From Chloranthus sessilifolius (lineage: Eukaryota; Streptophyta; Magnoliopsida; Chloranthales; Chloranthaceae): a stretch of 64,000 bases of DNA. This document shows positions 36,499 to 47,128 of this stretch, in pieces. The DNA lies in the NCBI GenBank assembly GCA_021018995.1, contig CM037584.1, positions 45,459,811-45,523,810 on the forward strand. Direction: 5' to 3'. The stretch's first letter is position 1. Each line of letters opens with the position of its first letter. The notes under the pieces are model-generated. The model had not been told where the DNA came from and searched no databases. It saw only the letters and a program-made list of their open reading frames with translations. The position numbers and the translations under genes are program-made.

Positions 36499-37248
36499 TT
36501 AGGGAGCCATTACTTGCACTCGAAAACTTGGCCCTTTCAAACCCCTTTCAAACTTTTGGGTTTTCATCAGCTCGGTGGCTACTAACAATGGTGCGAAGCG
36601 AGAAAGACGAGTAAATTCTGATTCATATTCTCTAACGGTTATCTGTCCTTATACCAAGGTTGTAAACTGTACCTCGAGCTTATACCTCTCAGGCGCTGGA
36701 AAATATTTTTCATTAAAGGCCTCAGTGAATTCTGCCCATGTCTATGGTACACCAAGCATCCGTGTTCTTTCAACAGACTGCCACCATGGCTCTACCTCAC
36801 TTTCCAGTTTGTATGCTGCCCAACTTACTTTCTCTTCTTCAGTACAAGTGACTCGTTGCAGTACTTTCTCAATCTGTGTTAACCACTTCTCAGCCTCCAT
36901 TGGGTCAGGCTGACCATAGAAACTTGGTGGTCGAAGTCGAATAAAGTCCGTAAAACCCTCGGGACGTCGAACAGCAAGCATGGCCATAGTGTTGACCATA
37001 ATCTCCAACTGCGGATGGTGTCCCACATTTTGTTCCACACCATGAACACTTCCTATCGGTGGAGTATTTATAACTGGCGGAGGATGCTCTGCAACATTCT
37101 CCATTGTCGTTCGACTTTCAGCCAGATGGACATTCTCACCACTTCTAGAAACAACATCATGCTCGTATCCGTCTACCGGAATAGCATTTGGCCCAGTACA
37201 ATGAGGCAACGGTGGTCTACCTCTGCCTCTTCCATGACGCAGAGGCAT
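36499..37248 (-). pseudogene. Ty3/gypsy gag (two in-frame stops, rest of element missing)
   Basis: From ATG 37248 the frame gives a retrotransposon-gag domain: RLRPPSFYGQPDPMEAEKWL at about residues 105-124, then a VLQRVTCTEEEKVSWAAYKL-like helix and EPWW. It stops with TAG at 36742-36744. The same frame continues with AEFTEAFNEKYFPAPERYK, meets TAA at 36649-36651, continues with ITVREYESEFTRLSRFAP and ends at 36499-36501. Gag of this family builds the particle that packages element RNA. No zinc knuckle or pol follows: the element is truncated at about 36498. The PBS and 5' LTR lie upstream (37379-39826). Confidence 0.9.
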
Positions 37249-37378
37249 CGTAACCTATTTCAGATAAAACGTTAATCAGACCTACAACTCAATCTAACTC
37301 CAATCTCTATTCTATTAATAGATATTTTACCATATTTGTATATGTCAGAGTTCAGTCTCCAATGATTTAACGCCGGGG

Positions 37379-37390
37379 GCTATGATACCA
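37379..37390 (-). other. PBS of the minus-strand gypsy element
   Basis: The minus strand reads TGGTATCATAGC, one mismatch from the initiator-Met PBS, 2 bp from the LTR end at 37393. Confidence 0.85.
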
Positions 37391-37799
37391 CATGTGACAG
37401 CCCGACGTTTCCCAGTTTCTCAACTAGGAAAGGTCGCGTCATCGAATCACCTGATATGATCCTTTCATTAAGGGGTTCCTTATTTTTCATCAAAGTGTCG
37501 CAGAATGCGGAAGCAATGTATTTTAAACTCTGACAAATAACTCATATGGCAAATAACTGATCAAATAGAAACTAAAATATGCGCTAAACATAAAGCAACA
37601 GGTTTGATGTATAGCTTTTCACCGATGACGGCCACCCATCATCTAAACAGTGAAAAGAAACCTATACATCCAAACAGCATCTCACAGAAATCTGAAACCA
37701 ACATATATCATTATACAGACCATAAATTATCCTTTCCCTTTTTCTCTCTCTCACTCTCTCTATCCCCATTTTTCCCCATATCCCAAGCTACAAACCTAA

Positions 37800-37925
37800 C
37801 TACGGGAAGAACTCCTTCGGGACGTCGTCGTCTCCCTCCTCCTCCTCTGGCACGTATGTAAGGTCAGACGCGTGCTTAGGGTCAGGCTCTGCAGCTAAGA
37901 CAATTAAGTCGAGGAATGAGCTATC
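37800..37925 (-). other. Acidic reading-frame tail in the gypsy LTR
   Basis: The minus-strand frame ends with TYVPEEEEGDDDVPKEFFP and a stop at 37800-37802. It follows a TAGCTCATTCCTCGAC...CTTAGCTGCAGAG segment. It is the third LTR family here with the YVP-acidic-P-E/D-FF-stop signature. No start codon is assigned. Confidence 0.4.
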
Positions 37926-38110
37926 ATCCAAAGCTCAGTAGAGAATATTGCATTGTTATTTTATATTGATAGTTTATCACTTTTTCATAGAGGAGCATAA
38001 AATAACATATGAATAATATGATGAAATGCTGTGTTTATGCATGATATACCAAGTTAGAGAAGCAGACTGACATGAAAATACATGCTAGCGAAAATAGAGA
38101 ATCAACAAGG

Positions 38111-38279
38111 TCAAGCTCCCGAGTTAGCGGGATCACTTGTCAAGCTCCCGAGTTAGCAGGATCACTTGGACTAGAATATTTCAAGCTCTCGAGTTAGCGG
38201 GATCACTTGTCAAGCTCTCGAGTTAGCGGGATCACTTGATTCAAGAATTTCAAGCTCCCGAGTTAGCGGGATCACTTGA
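38111..38279. repeat. Five 29-bp hairpin repeats in the gypsy LTR
   Basis: Unit TCAAGCTCCCGAGTTAGCGG followed by GATCACTTG, five copies, three with CCCG and two with CTCG. Each unit can fold: CAAG pairs with CTTG and CCCG with CGGG. Not a CRISPR: the copies are adjacent or spaced irregularly, and the setting is an LTR. Confidence 0.85.
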
Positions 38280-38984
38280 TTTAACCATGAGCAATAACGT
38301 ATCAAGAACATTGAGCTGGACAAAATTCTGAGTACTGAATCACATAGAATTATCAGGGATATGCAATTTCTTGGTTGGTTTTATGATGCAATGTATACTA
38401 AACTGTTATAACTGTAATAATCTTATTCACTTTCAAAACTGATTCATGCACATAAACTAGTAAGAAAATTTCTTTCTGCTTTTGGCATTGTGTACTAGAT
38501 ACTGTTGATACTCACATTCATGTGTTGTTTCTCATTAGCTTAATGGCTAATCACACATATTTATGGCATACTAAATCAGATGCATCAATTCACGTAACAA
38601 AGCAAATTTTTCTTGTATTATACTGATCATTGCGTATATATATACTCATCCATGCTTCTATGAACAACTCAGTGAAAAGGCTATACAATTATAAAATATC
38701 AACATAAATTCCCTACCTGTGTGCGTGAAATTTTTTGTGTATTATCGTTGTTGATGCACGCTCAGGCATCCGGAGACCTTATGCAATGTTCATTTCTTCA
38801 CAATAGTTTCAGTGCTCCATGTGGCACCAAGCTAGTAAAAATAGATTTATTTTAATAAACTAATATTTTATAGTGGAGCCAGTGGTGTATATATATGGCT
38901 TATAGTACACAAAATCCAATTTAAGCAACCACATTGGACCCAAGGTCCGAATGCACAACGCATAGCTCAAACCCAAGGCTGGAG

Positions 38985-39046
38985 GAAGGTTGCCGCGGCA
39001 ACACATAGTGCTTGCCGCGGCAACCCTTTGAGGTTGTCGCGGCAAG
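38985..39046. repeat. GGTTGCCGCGGCAACC palindromes in the gypsy LTR
   Basis: Three copies within 62 bp: GGTTGCCGCGGCAAC, TTGCCGCGGCAACC and GGTTGTCGCGGCAAG. They lie about 650 bp downstream of the TATA box on the sense (minus) strand, the same zone as the palindrome arrays of the other LTRs, with yet another sequence. Confidence 0.8.
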
Positions 39047-39964
39047 CCACTCAGCAGAGTGTCTTGCCGGGCTTCAGCTGAGTCTCCTTCTTGCTGTTGA
39101 TCTGTAGTTTCTTCCTTTTTGTTTCATATATATATATATAGTTTATTTGTATATATATTCAGCAGATTTTAAATATATTTCTACACAGATCTGAAGTGCA
39201 GCAATCTGCACTTCAGTTCATGCTGAGGCTTCCTTTTTGTTCTTGGTTGCTATTAGGCTTGCTTTTACTGCACAATATATAACTATATATAAATATATAA
39301 CATCTGTATGTTATATACAGTATATAACATATATAGATAAAATTATATAGAGTTTATAAACTTGAGAAAAGAGGTATATATATATAAATATATATATCTA
39401 TATTTATTCTGATCTTCAATGGGATTGAGTGCAGTTTGCACTCAGCGCATACTCGAGGCTTATTTCGATCAAATCTTCTATAGAAGAACAGCAATTCACT
39501 AACCTTTTTGGTATTATTTCTGTCGTATTGGTACGGTGCCGATCATATTTTTACACTGCGCTTGCCGAGCCAGCGAATTACGAAGATTGTATTTTATACT
39601 TAGCAGAGTTGCAAATGAATTGGCTTTGAAGAATTCAACCAGAGTTTCAGACGAAGAAGATGGAGGAAGTGTCTTTGAAGTTTATAAAGCTCGCTGCTGC
39701 ACATTGCGTGCATGAAAATATAAAATGACTCATCTGAGTAGTGTAAGTTAAACTTCATGCAAGTAGCTTACCAGCTACTTAAGGTAAACCTTCATGTAAA
39801 CCAATATATGTGGGTAAGGGTATTACATATAAAACAAAATAGTGAAGACTTTTGTATTTATTTTCAACACTTGTGAAAGTTAAAACGAACTGAATTCTTA
39901 TTATTTATTTTATAAGGAAAACCACTAAAAGGGTTTCTTGGGTTTTAGTTCCTGTGTTAAGCTG

Positions 39965-39968
<4 letters not shown>

Positions 39969-40005
<37 letters not shown>
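39969..40005. repeat. (AT)n microsatellite
   Basis: An uninterrupted AT run directly before the LTR at 40006. It hides any target-site duplication of that element. Confidence 0.9.
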
Positions 40006-40009
<4 letters not shown>

Positions 40010-43000
40010 ACAGCCCGAATTTTTAGATTTTATTTTAACGGTGTTAGATGATGCACCACACTATGTACTGTGCTAACGCTCCACATCAGAATCGAAACTC
40101 ACCTTTTAAAATAGAAAATTTCTAATTTTTCTCATATCAAAGTTAAACTCATTGCGAAGTGCTCGTCGATACGATTCCAACGATATATAATTTGACAACT
40201 TCTGACAAGAATATAAAGAGTTATGCCCATTTTAAGTGATCAAGCAAGTCAAAGGGTATAATTGTAATTTCGAGAAAGAAATACCAATTGCTTTGGTGCT
40301 TATGCAAAACGCTGGAATGAAACCTTTTCTCAAGCTATCCAAGTTACGTATGAATTCTTATTCCGTGTAAAAATCTCCTATTCTATTAAATCTCCTACGA
40401 AAGTGTTAATTAGAGTTGACCTAAAATTTTATACCATTATAAATAAAACTTTAAAAACTCTCTACTCTATATAATAAAAAATCATTCTCTCTGAAGACTT
40501 AGACGAACCGACGCCCTAGGCATCGACCTTTTCAACCCGAATCGTTGTTGATCTTCCGTTCACGCTTCAAGAGGTGGGTACCCATCAATCCATCTTGTTC
40601 TTCTCAGATCCCGTCGCGTAGGATGCGTTCGATTGCGCATCGACGGGTTTAAAAATCTTATTTAAACCCAAATATCTCATAAATTAATAGACCTACATAT
40701 TATATATATGTTTTCCCTTGAAAATTGTATATTCTGTAAATTAGGTTTATATGTTATTTCTCTTTTCTTTTCAAAAATCCCCTTTATTTGAGCCATTAAT
40801 ATTTTACCTTATATTAGGTCTACATATTTAATATGTTTACTTCCTCTTTTATGTCTGTAAAATTAATTAAATTATAATATTTATAAATTTGATAGATTGA
40901 CTTAATCGGCATAATATCATATTGATATTATTTATTTCTAAATTAATATAATTAGAAATCTATCATTCTACTAAGATTATAATAATATATATTATTGTTG
41001 TAAGTCTATATTATTATTTATTTAAAATTAATTAAGTCTAAAAATTAAATTATATTTTTATTTTATTTAAAAGAATAATAGATTACACCATCTTAAAGTT
41101 TCAGATCCGAACTTGCGGCTACGAACCCGAATTCGCGGCCACGAACCCGAGCTCGCGACCATCGATGTATTGGTCTCGGTATTTTAGCCATAACTTTTTA
41201 CTCCAACCTTGGATTAATGCGATTCTTACGGCATTGGAAAGAAGACAGCGAGTTTTACAACTTTGTGTGAAATAGCCATTTTACGAATCTGACGTTTTAG
41301 AGGTCAAAATAGAGTAACAAGTCGGATTCAATTTTGAATGACTCAAGGCTATTCGAATTTAGTGTTATTTTTTTATTCTCATGACCAAAGTTCCTGTGTA
41401 TATTATATCGTAAGATCTTTCGATCGATGGTCATGATAAATCATAACTTAATAATTATAAATATCATTTAATTTAATTATCTAATTATTATATATATATA
41501 TATCAATTTATTGCTTCAACGCGACCTCTTCGATAACACAAAGTGTTAGGAATTCGATACCTTGTGAACATCGAACCCCGACCTTCCTGTTATCGAGAAT
41601 ATACTTATAATTATCTTATTCTATGTTGTATTAGAATGCGTGTAAATATATATATATATATATATATATAAATATAAGATAATCTAATATAAATATTTTT
41701 GTACATCTGACCTTCTATATTTTCATCTGAATTACATTATATGAGTTATGAGTAAGTTAGGACATATGTACGAGAGTATATGAGATCATGCCTACGCTTG
41801 GGCGTGGTGACTCACTAAGATAGTATCGAAGTGAGGAATACACCGTATTCACATGCCTTACAACTCATGGTGGAATGGGACCCATGACGAATCGGGTGAG
41901 TGTGAATTCAGTGTAAATTCGTATACGGTGGGCCTTAGCTGTGGTGAGGTTAAGATATGAGATATGATACGAGAATCGGGCTTTGGGCCTTAGCTGTGGT
42001 GAGGTTTCTTTTACGGTCACGTGAAACTCGAAATATTAGCGTCCATGTATGGATGCAACATCTCTATGGTAGTATAAACTACCACACGAAATACATCCAG
42101 GTTACTACGGAACCTTTTTTCTTGGGAAGCGTGAATTAGGAAGGTTGCCTCACTATAGTTTGTCATAGGATTAAGTATAAGAATATAATAAGATATGAGT
42201 ATGAGATAAGATAAGTTATGATACGAGTACGATAATAAGACATCGCTGTGTAGGCCAGCAAAAGATAAAGAACTTAAGTCTCTGTACGTGTCGTTCCTTG
42301 CGTAGCCACCGTAAGAGCAACAACGTCTTTCAGCAAAGATGGATCTTTGGGAGAGATTATGAGTATGAGTATGTTATGAGTGAGTTTGGCCATTATGTCT
42401 CCCCATTGGCTGGGTGGTGGAGTATGAGTATGACACGAGGGCATTATAATATAGTGGTATGATACTATGTTGACCCTCCAATAGTAGCTCGAGCAGCGAC
42501 TCTGGCACAGGTTGTTTAGGATTTCACTAGTATGTTAGTTATGCTCATGCGATGTACAAACGTATGTGCGAGAATGATAATAAGACATGATATGATATGT
42601 TATGAGATATGGTAAGGTACGTTAGGATATGAGTGTCTAGATCATGGTCTTGCATTTATGATATGAGTTTTACGATATGCCTGTGATTTTGTCTTTTTTG
42701 CTATCTGCTTTGAGATATTATGTTTATCACTCACAAGATGCACCCACAATGCACTTGAGTAGTATGGGGTGGATTGGTGGTGTATCCCACTGAGTTTACA
42801 TGGCTGAGTAAACTCATCTATGATAATCTAACAGTTGCAGGTGATTACGCTGGTGGAGTAGACGCCGACCATCTAGATCTCGCCGACACTGATTTCATTG
42901 ATTCCGTGGGCGTTGAGTACCAGGAGCCTTTGGAGGCGGCACGCGCGGATTATCGGGAGGACTACGGTCTTGATCTTGATGACTTGGTATTGAGTTTTAT

Positions 43001-43276
43001 TGATACTAGTATTGCGGATTTTATAGTTTATTTTATCGGATTTGTCTCCGACTGGATTTACATTTTATTGGTAGATTGTGATTTTATTACACTTATTCAG
43101 TACTTATTATTACATTTATATTCCACCCTATTTGTTGGATTTCACGGATTTTGTGGAACCATTATTGCACGAGAACTCTGATTTGGTGTATGTCCGCTTA
43201 GCATATCCGGGAAATGTGCGGGTCATAACTCGAAATTCTAGGCCTTCGGGATGGAATAGAATTTCGGGTCGTGACA
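40006..43276 (+). mobile_element. 5' LTR of a plus-strand Ty3/gypsy element (3271 bp)
   Basis: Starts TGTAACAGCCCGAATTTTT, ends TTTCGGGTCGTGACA, and is followed after 3 bp by the PBS. It is homologous to the solo LTR 29105-32605 in its promoter-proximal and 3' thirds. In place of the CAATCGATTG array it has about three 18-bp CGGCTACGAACCCGAATT-type repeats at about 41108-41166. Near the 3' end a frame with ADTDFIDSVGVEYQEPLEAA (within 42774-43181) parallels the acidic frame of the solo copy. Confidence 0.95.
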
Positions 43277-43279
43277 GAA

Positions 43280-43290
43280 TGGTATCAGAG
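43280..43290 (+). other. PBS of the plus-strand gypsy element
   Basis: TGGTATCAGAG, initiator-Met type. The leader that follows (CTTTACTTCCTCGAGGACTG, then TATGTAAGTA) resembles that of the LARD-like element. Confidence 0.9.
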
Positions 43291-43769
43291 ATCAGGCTTT
43301 ACTTCCTCGAGGACTGTATGGGTTATGTAAGTATAATATATTGATTAAGGTTATGATGATTCTAATAGACCCCAGATTTTTTATCTTTTGAGGACTTATT
43401 GATTTCAAGAAAGTTCAATCGTTGATGATAGACGACTCTAAGGTTCGATTTGGTATTTAAAGATTTATTTAGGAATTACTTATACAGTTAGGAACTTGTG
43501 AGAAACTTTAGAAATGATCTAGACGGATTGAAAAATAATGGATGAAGCTTTTCTAAATTGATGGACAATTAGATAAATAAATCCTTGAAGATTTGACTAT
43601 TTAAAATTCTAGGTGATCTGAGATGTCAACTATAAGAATAGCAGATTCTAGGTTATATTAGAAATAACTTCAATAATTGGATCAAGTGAATATCGGACTA
43701 AAATTTGACATACCATATGTTCGGAGAAATTTATGATGTTGAAGCTGATTACTTTATAAATTGATGAAT
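43291..43769 (+). other. Leader / deleted gag region of the gypsy element
   Basis: About 480 bp with stops in every frame, joining the PBS leader to the protease remnant. A normal element would hold over 1 kb of gag here, so gag has been deleted or has decayed beyond recognition. Confidence 0.55.
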
Positions 43770-44267
43770 TAGGATCGACCTACTCTTTGATTACACCGAG
43801 TTTTGTTTCTGAAATCGGAGCTAAGCCCGTATCGCTGGATAGTACGCTTACGATTTCTACGCCGTCAAGGGAAGTGATGATGGCATCTAAAGTTTGTAAA
43901 GCTACGGTCTTAGTAGTTGGAACACATGAGTTACCCGGCAGATCTTGTGGTACTCGGATTCCAAGACTTCGATATAATCCTTGGCATGGATTGGTTGGCG
44001 GCTTATCACGCCTCAGTTGATTGCTTTTCTAAAGTAGTCACCTTCCGACCGATTGGGAGCCCTTCGTTCAAATTTCATGGTATTAAAAAGGGAGGAGCAG
44101 CCCTACTTGCTACTCTCAACGGTGAACGCGATGAGAAAGCGGGCCCCTCAGATATTCCTATCGTTGGGGAGTTTGTCGATGTCTTTCCGAAAGATTTACC
44201 TGACTTCCACCTGACCGAGAAGTACAGTTCAAGATTGATCTCGCGCCCAGTACCTTGCCGATTGTGA
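43770..44267 (+). pseudogene. Ty3/gypsy protease and PR-RT linker (frameshifted)
   Basis: Frame 1 holds SLITPSFVSEIGAKPVSLDS, the segment after the protease active site; the catalytic Asp-Ser/Thr-Gly itself is not seen. Near 43940 the frame shifts and continues in the frame of 43917-44267 with FDIILGMDWLAAYHASVDC, the usual end of gypsy protease. The linker [13 protein letters not shown] follows, before a stop at 44265-44267. Aspartic protease would process Gag-Pol. Non-functional. Confidence 0.85.
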
Positions 44268-44878
44268 AAGTCCCGTACCGAATGGCACCAGCAGAACTGA
44301 AGGAGTTAGAGATTCAGTTGCGTGAGCTATCTGATAAGGGATTTATCCGCCATAGTGAGTCACCATAGAGAGCATCGGTCTTATTCGTAAAGAAGAAAGA
44401 TGGTTTGATGAGACTTTGTATCGACTACCGACAGCTGAATAATGTTACCGTGAAGAATCGATACCCTCTTCCTCGTATCGATGACCTATTTGATCAGCTA
44501 CAGGGTGCTACTTACTTTTCAAAGATAGATCTCAGGTCCGGTTATCATCAGTTGAAAGTTAGAGCAGAAGATATTCCGAAGACTGCTTTTGGAACAAGGC
44601 ATGGACACTACGAGTTCCTCGTTATGCCTTTTGGGCTCACAAACGCGCCTGCCGTGTTTATGGACCTAATGAACCGCATATTGAGAGAATTTCTTGACAA
44701 GTTCGTCGTGGTATTTATCGATGATGTTCTCATTTATTCTCGCACGAAAGAAGCTCACAATGACCACCTTCATATTGTACTACAGACTCTCCGCGAGCAC
44801 AGATTATACGCGAAATTGAACAAGTGTGAATTTTGGCTTGAGAAGGTATCTTTCTTGGGTCATGGGTTAACTTATTAG
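44268..44878 (+). pseudogene. Ty3/gypsy reverse transcriptase, N-terminal half
   Basis: Starts with [14 protein letters not shown] and meets a TAG at the position of a usual Trp ([14 protein letters not shown], about 44366). It is then open from 44405: [20 protein letters not shown], the [10 protein letters not shown] motif, [21 protein letters not shown] and the catalytic FIDDVLIYS, ending after [13 protein letters not shown]. It stops abruptly at 44878. RNase H, integrase and the 3' LTR are missing, so the element is 3'-truncated. RT copies element RNA to DNA. Confidence 0.95.
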
Positions 44879-45354
44879 CCATGGTTATAGCCCTATGCCA
44901 AACCGGACCCTTAGTGACACCGCATAGTATATTTATCCGAGAATTGTTACATTTGTAGACGGCTTATATGGCACGACATCACTGGTGGCACATATAGTGG
45001 GGCACAAGCACTGCAGTTAATCATATGGCACTAATAATAATAACCTTGTGCCACCATCATCTAGTTGTAGAACCCACAGATTTTGGTATTCTAAAAGAGA
45101 CTAATTTTTAAGCCCTATTTGGTTATTAATCCAGCGCAAAAATTGGCTCAGCCCTCTCGGTGGTGCTTTTAGGCTTCTGGTTTAGCCCTCAACGTAAATA
45201 AGTTAGGCATTGTCAGCTACCATTTGCCATGGTTAATTAGTGGACTACTAGACTGGTAAATTGATACTTCATTATTCTACACCTCTCAAATGGCTGTCGA
45301 TAGCGTTTGATATATCCTAAAACTGTAAACTGTAAAGCGATAATGGTTCCTTAC
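44879..45354. other. Non-genic stretch
   Basis: A segment near 44945-45015 (CTTATATGGCACGACATCACTGG, ATAGTGGGGC) is related to 8895-8940. The rest is unassigned. Confidence 0.4.
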
Positions 45355-45538
45355 CAAGGTAGAGGTTTCATTTTCAGTTTCAGATATGATCAAAACCGAA
45401 AATTTAAATTTCGACAGAAAATTTTCCCTCCATGCCTATTTTGACTGAAATTACAGTTTAAATTTTCGTTTCTACGGGGATCGAAACCGATACATTTCGG
45501 CCAATAATTTGAATTATCGGTCGAAATTTTGAACCATG
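45355..45538. mobile_element. Decayed CAAGGATC-family MITE
   Basis: Body of TTTCGG/CCGAAA words with a right end CGAAATTTTGAACCATG identical to that of the copy at 46151-46413. The left end CAAGGTAGAGGTTTC is mutated. Flanking 8-mers TTCCTTAC and TTCTTGAT match only 5/8. Confidence 0.55.
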
Positions 45539-46142
45539 TTCTTGATTGACCGACATTTAGACATCAAAATGGAGTTTAAATGATCTTGCACCATCAAAAT
45601 TATATTTCTTTATATGACACCATTGAAGTGTGATTTATTGTTGTGACATGTGGCATACATGGCACACATTCGTGACCAAACTAAAATTTCCAAATGACAA
45701 TCTCTTATTGGAAATATATCTTAGCTCAAATAAACATGCCTCAAAGTCGATGCAAACCATCCGATTTTTTTTAATATAAGCCACTAAAACTAAAAACAAC
45801 AGTTCATAGTATAATCAACTGATCAAATGATTTAAATATCCCTAAAACACCAATTTTGAGCCTATTGCACTACAATCTATAGTCTATCACTTTGACGGTG
45901 TGGATCACCTGCATGTTAAACCATTGATGGTGCAAGATTGTTTAAATGACGGTCATGAGAGTCGGGTCCAACGGTAAAACATTTAAGTGGCCGTATAAGA
46001 TCTTGGGCCCATCGGGTATTCATAGCTTTGTCTTTCCTCTTATAAGATCATGGGCCCCTTCGCTCATAGCCAATTGGTTTAGATGGATGCCCAAATTTAT
46101 CATGGTATCAAAGCATGCCTTTTTCTGCCACCCAGTCTAATT
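45539..46142. other. Non-genic stretch with dispersed-repeat fragments
   Basis: Fragment 45610-45720 (CACCATTGAAGTGTG, TGACATGTGGC, CACACATT, AAATGACAAT) resembles 32630-32710. No gene. Confidence 0.4.
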
Positions 46143-46150
46143 CTCCAAGT

Positions 46151-46413
46151 CAAGGATCAAAATTTCGGTTTTCGTTTCAGTTTCGGTCTTGCCCGAAACC
46201 GAAATTTTGAGGGCCAAGCCGATTTTTTTTTTTTCGAAGTAGCAAAATATCGGCTGACAATTTGAAATTACCAGCTGATAATTTCAAATTACTGGTCGAT
46301 AATATGCTACTTTGATACCGAAACCGAAATTTTGGAGATTTCGTTTCGGGGGTCACCAAAACCGATACATTTCGGCCAAAATCTTAAGATTTCGACCGAA
46401 ATTTTGAACCATG
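46151..46413. mobile_element. hAT-type MITE, CAAGGATC family (263 bp), TSD CTCCAAGT
   Basis: Starts CAAGGATCAAAATTTCGG and ends CGAAATTTTGAACCATG. Perfect 8-bp duplication CTCCAAGT at 46143-46150 and 46414-46421. Same family as 12280-12473, with a longer body. Confidence 0.9.
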
Positions 46414-46421
46414 CTCCAAGT

Positions 46422-47123
46422 GATTTGGCTTAGTCCGGCCAACACTTGTAGGTGTGTATTGAAGTTTAGTCATACATCGGGTATTCATAGTCCTGTTTCT
46501 CCTCCTATAAGATCTTTGGCCCCTCCACTCATAGCAAATTGATTTTGAGATGGAGACTCAAATGTTTAAGTTATTATCTAATAGTGCGACCCTTGGGGAA
46601 TGTTCGAATCATGGAAATCCCTTCTCATTCTTATCCAAAAAAACAAAAGGAAATCCCTTCTCATATGAAATGCACTTTACATGTAAAATAGTTGTTTATT
46701 ACACCAAAGTATAATTTCGGTGTAAAATAGTTGTTTATTTCATTAAGATGTATTTTATGTGTTGTTTTACTCTCCAGTGAAGTGAGAAAGCCAAGAAAAA
46801 TCTACTGTTTAGGCTACCCCTCATCACTTTTCATCTTCTTGAATTTACTCCATCAATACCTTCTTCACCTGCAATTTTTAAGTTTTAATTTGTAAGGCCA
46901 TACCCTAGTAAGTTAAAAGGTATTACAAGTAATTATTTTATTATTTTTAATAATTTGGGTATCTGAGCCTCTTAGAACACCCGCCTAATTTCAGGGACAG
47001 ATAAGCATCCCAAATTTTGAATATAAAATCCCTAAGATGGCTAAGGGGAAGGGGATTCGTATAACGATTAAATTTTATTACCACAAACTCCCAGAAGTTA
47101 CTCATAAAAAATGAACAAGTGCA
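46422..47123. other. Non-genic stretch; SINE 3'-end relic
   Basis: GGAAATCCCTTCTCAT occurs twice (about 46614 and 46650) around TCTTATCCAAAAAAACAAAA, like the tail and target duplication of a truncated SINE or LINE. At about 46955-46985 GGGTATCTGAGCCTCTTAGAAC is the inverse of the 3' end of the SINE in P450 intron 2. This was the original upstream flank of the P450 before copia-2 inserted. Confidence 0.5.
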
Positions 47124-47128
47124 GTTAT

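Larger units (their letters stand above)
37393..39826 (-). mobile_element. 5' LTR of the minus-strand Ty3/gypsy element (~2.4 kb)
   Basis: Plus strand starts TGTGACAGCCCGACG next to the PBS. The right end is set at GGGTATTACA (39826), giving TG...CA; this end is inferred, as no duplicate exists. A TATA box (TTTATAAAC on the minus strand) lies at about 39683-39695. It shares its plan and its acidic tail frame with LTR-II (3204-5448). Confidence 0.75.

Noticed and set aside
38111..38279. CRISPR-like array
   Set aside because: Plant DNA inside an LTR, with adjacent hairpin units, irregular spacing and no unique spacers.
37393..40005. Gypsy LTR extending to the (AT)n run at 40005
   Set aside because: A TG...CA end with a TGTAATACCC start fits better at 39826, about 135 bp upstream of the TATA box. 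The alternative cannot be fully excluded without a second copy.
42774..43181. 135-codon frame as a host gene
   Set aside because: It lies entirely inside the LTR 40006-43276. Only its first part is paralleled in LTR-III, and it is discussed as an LTR feature.
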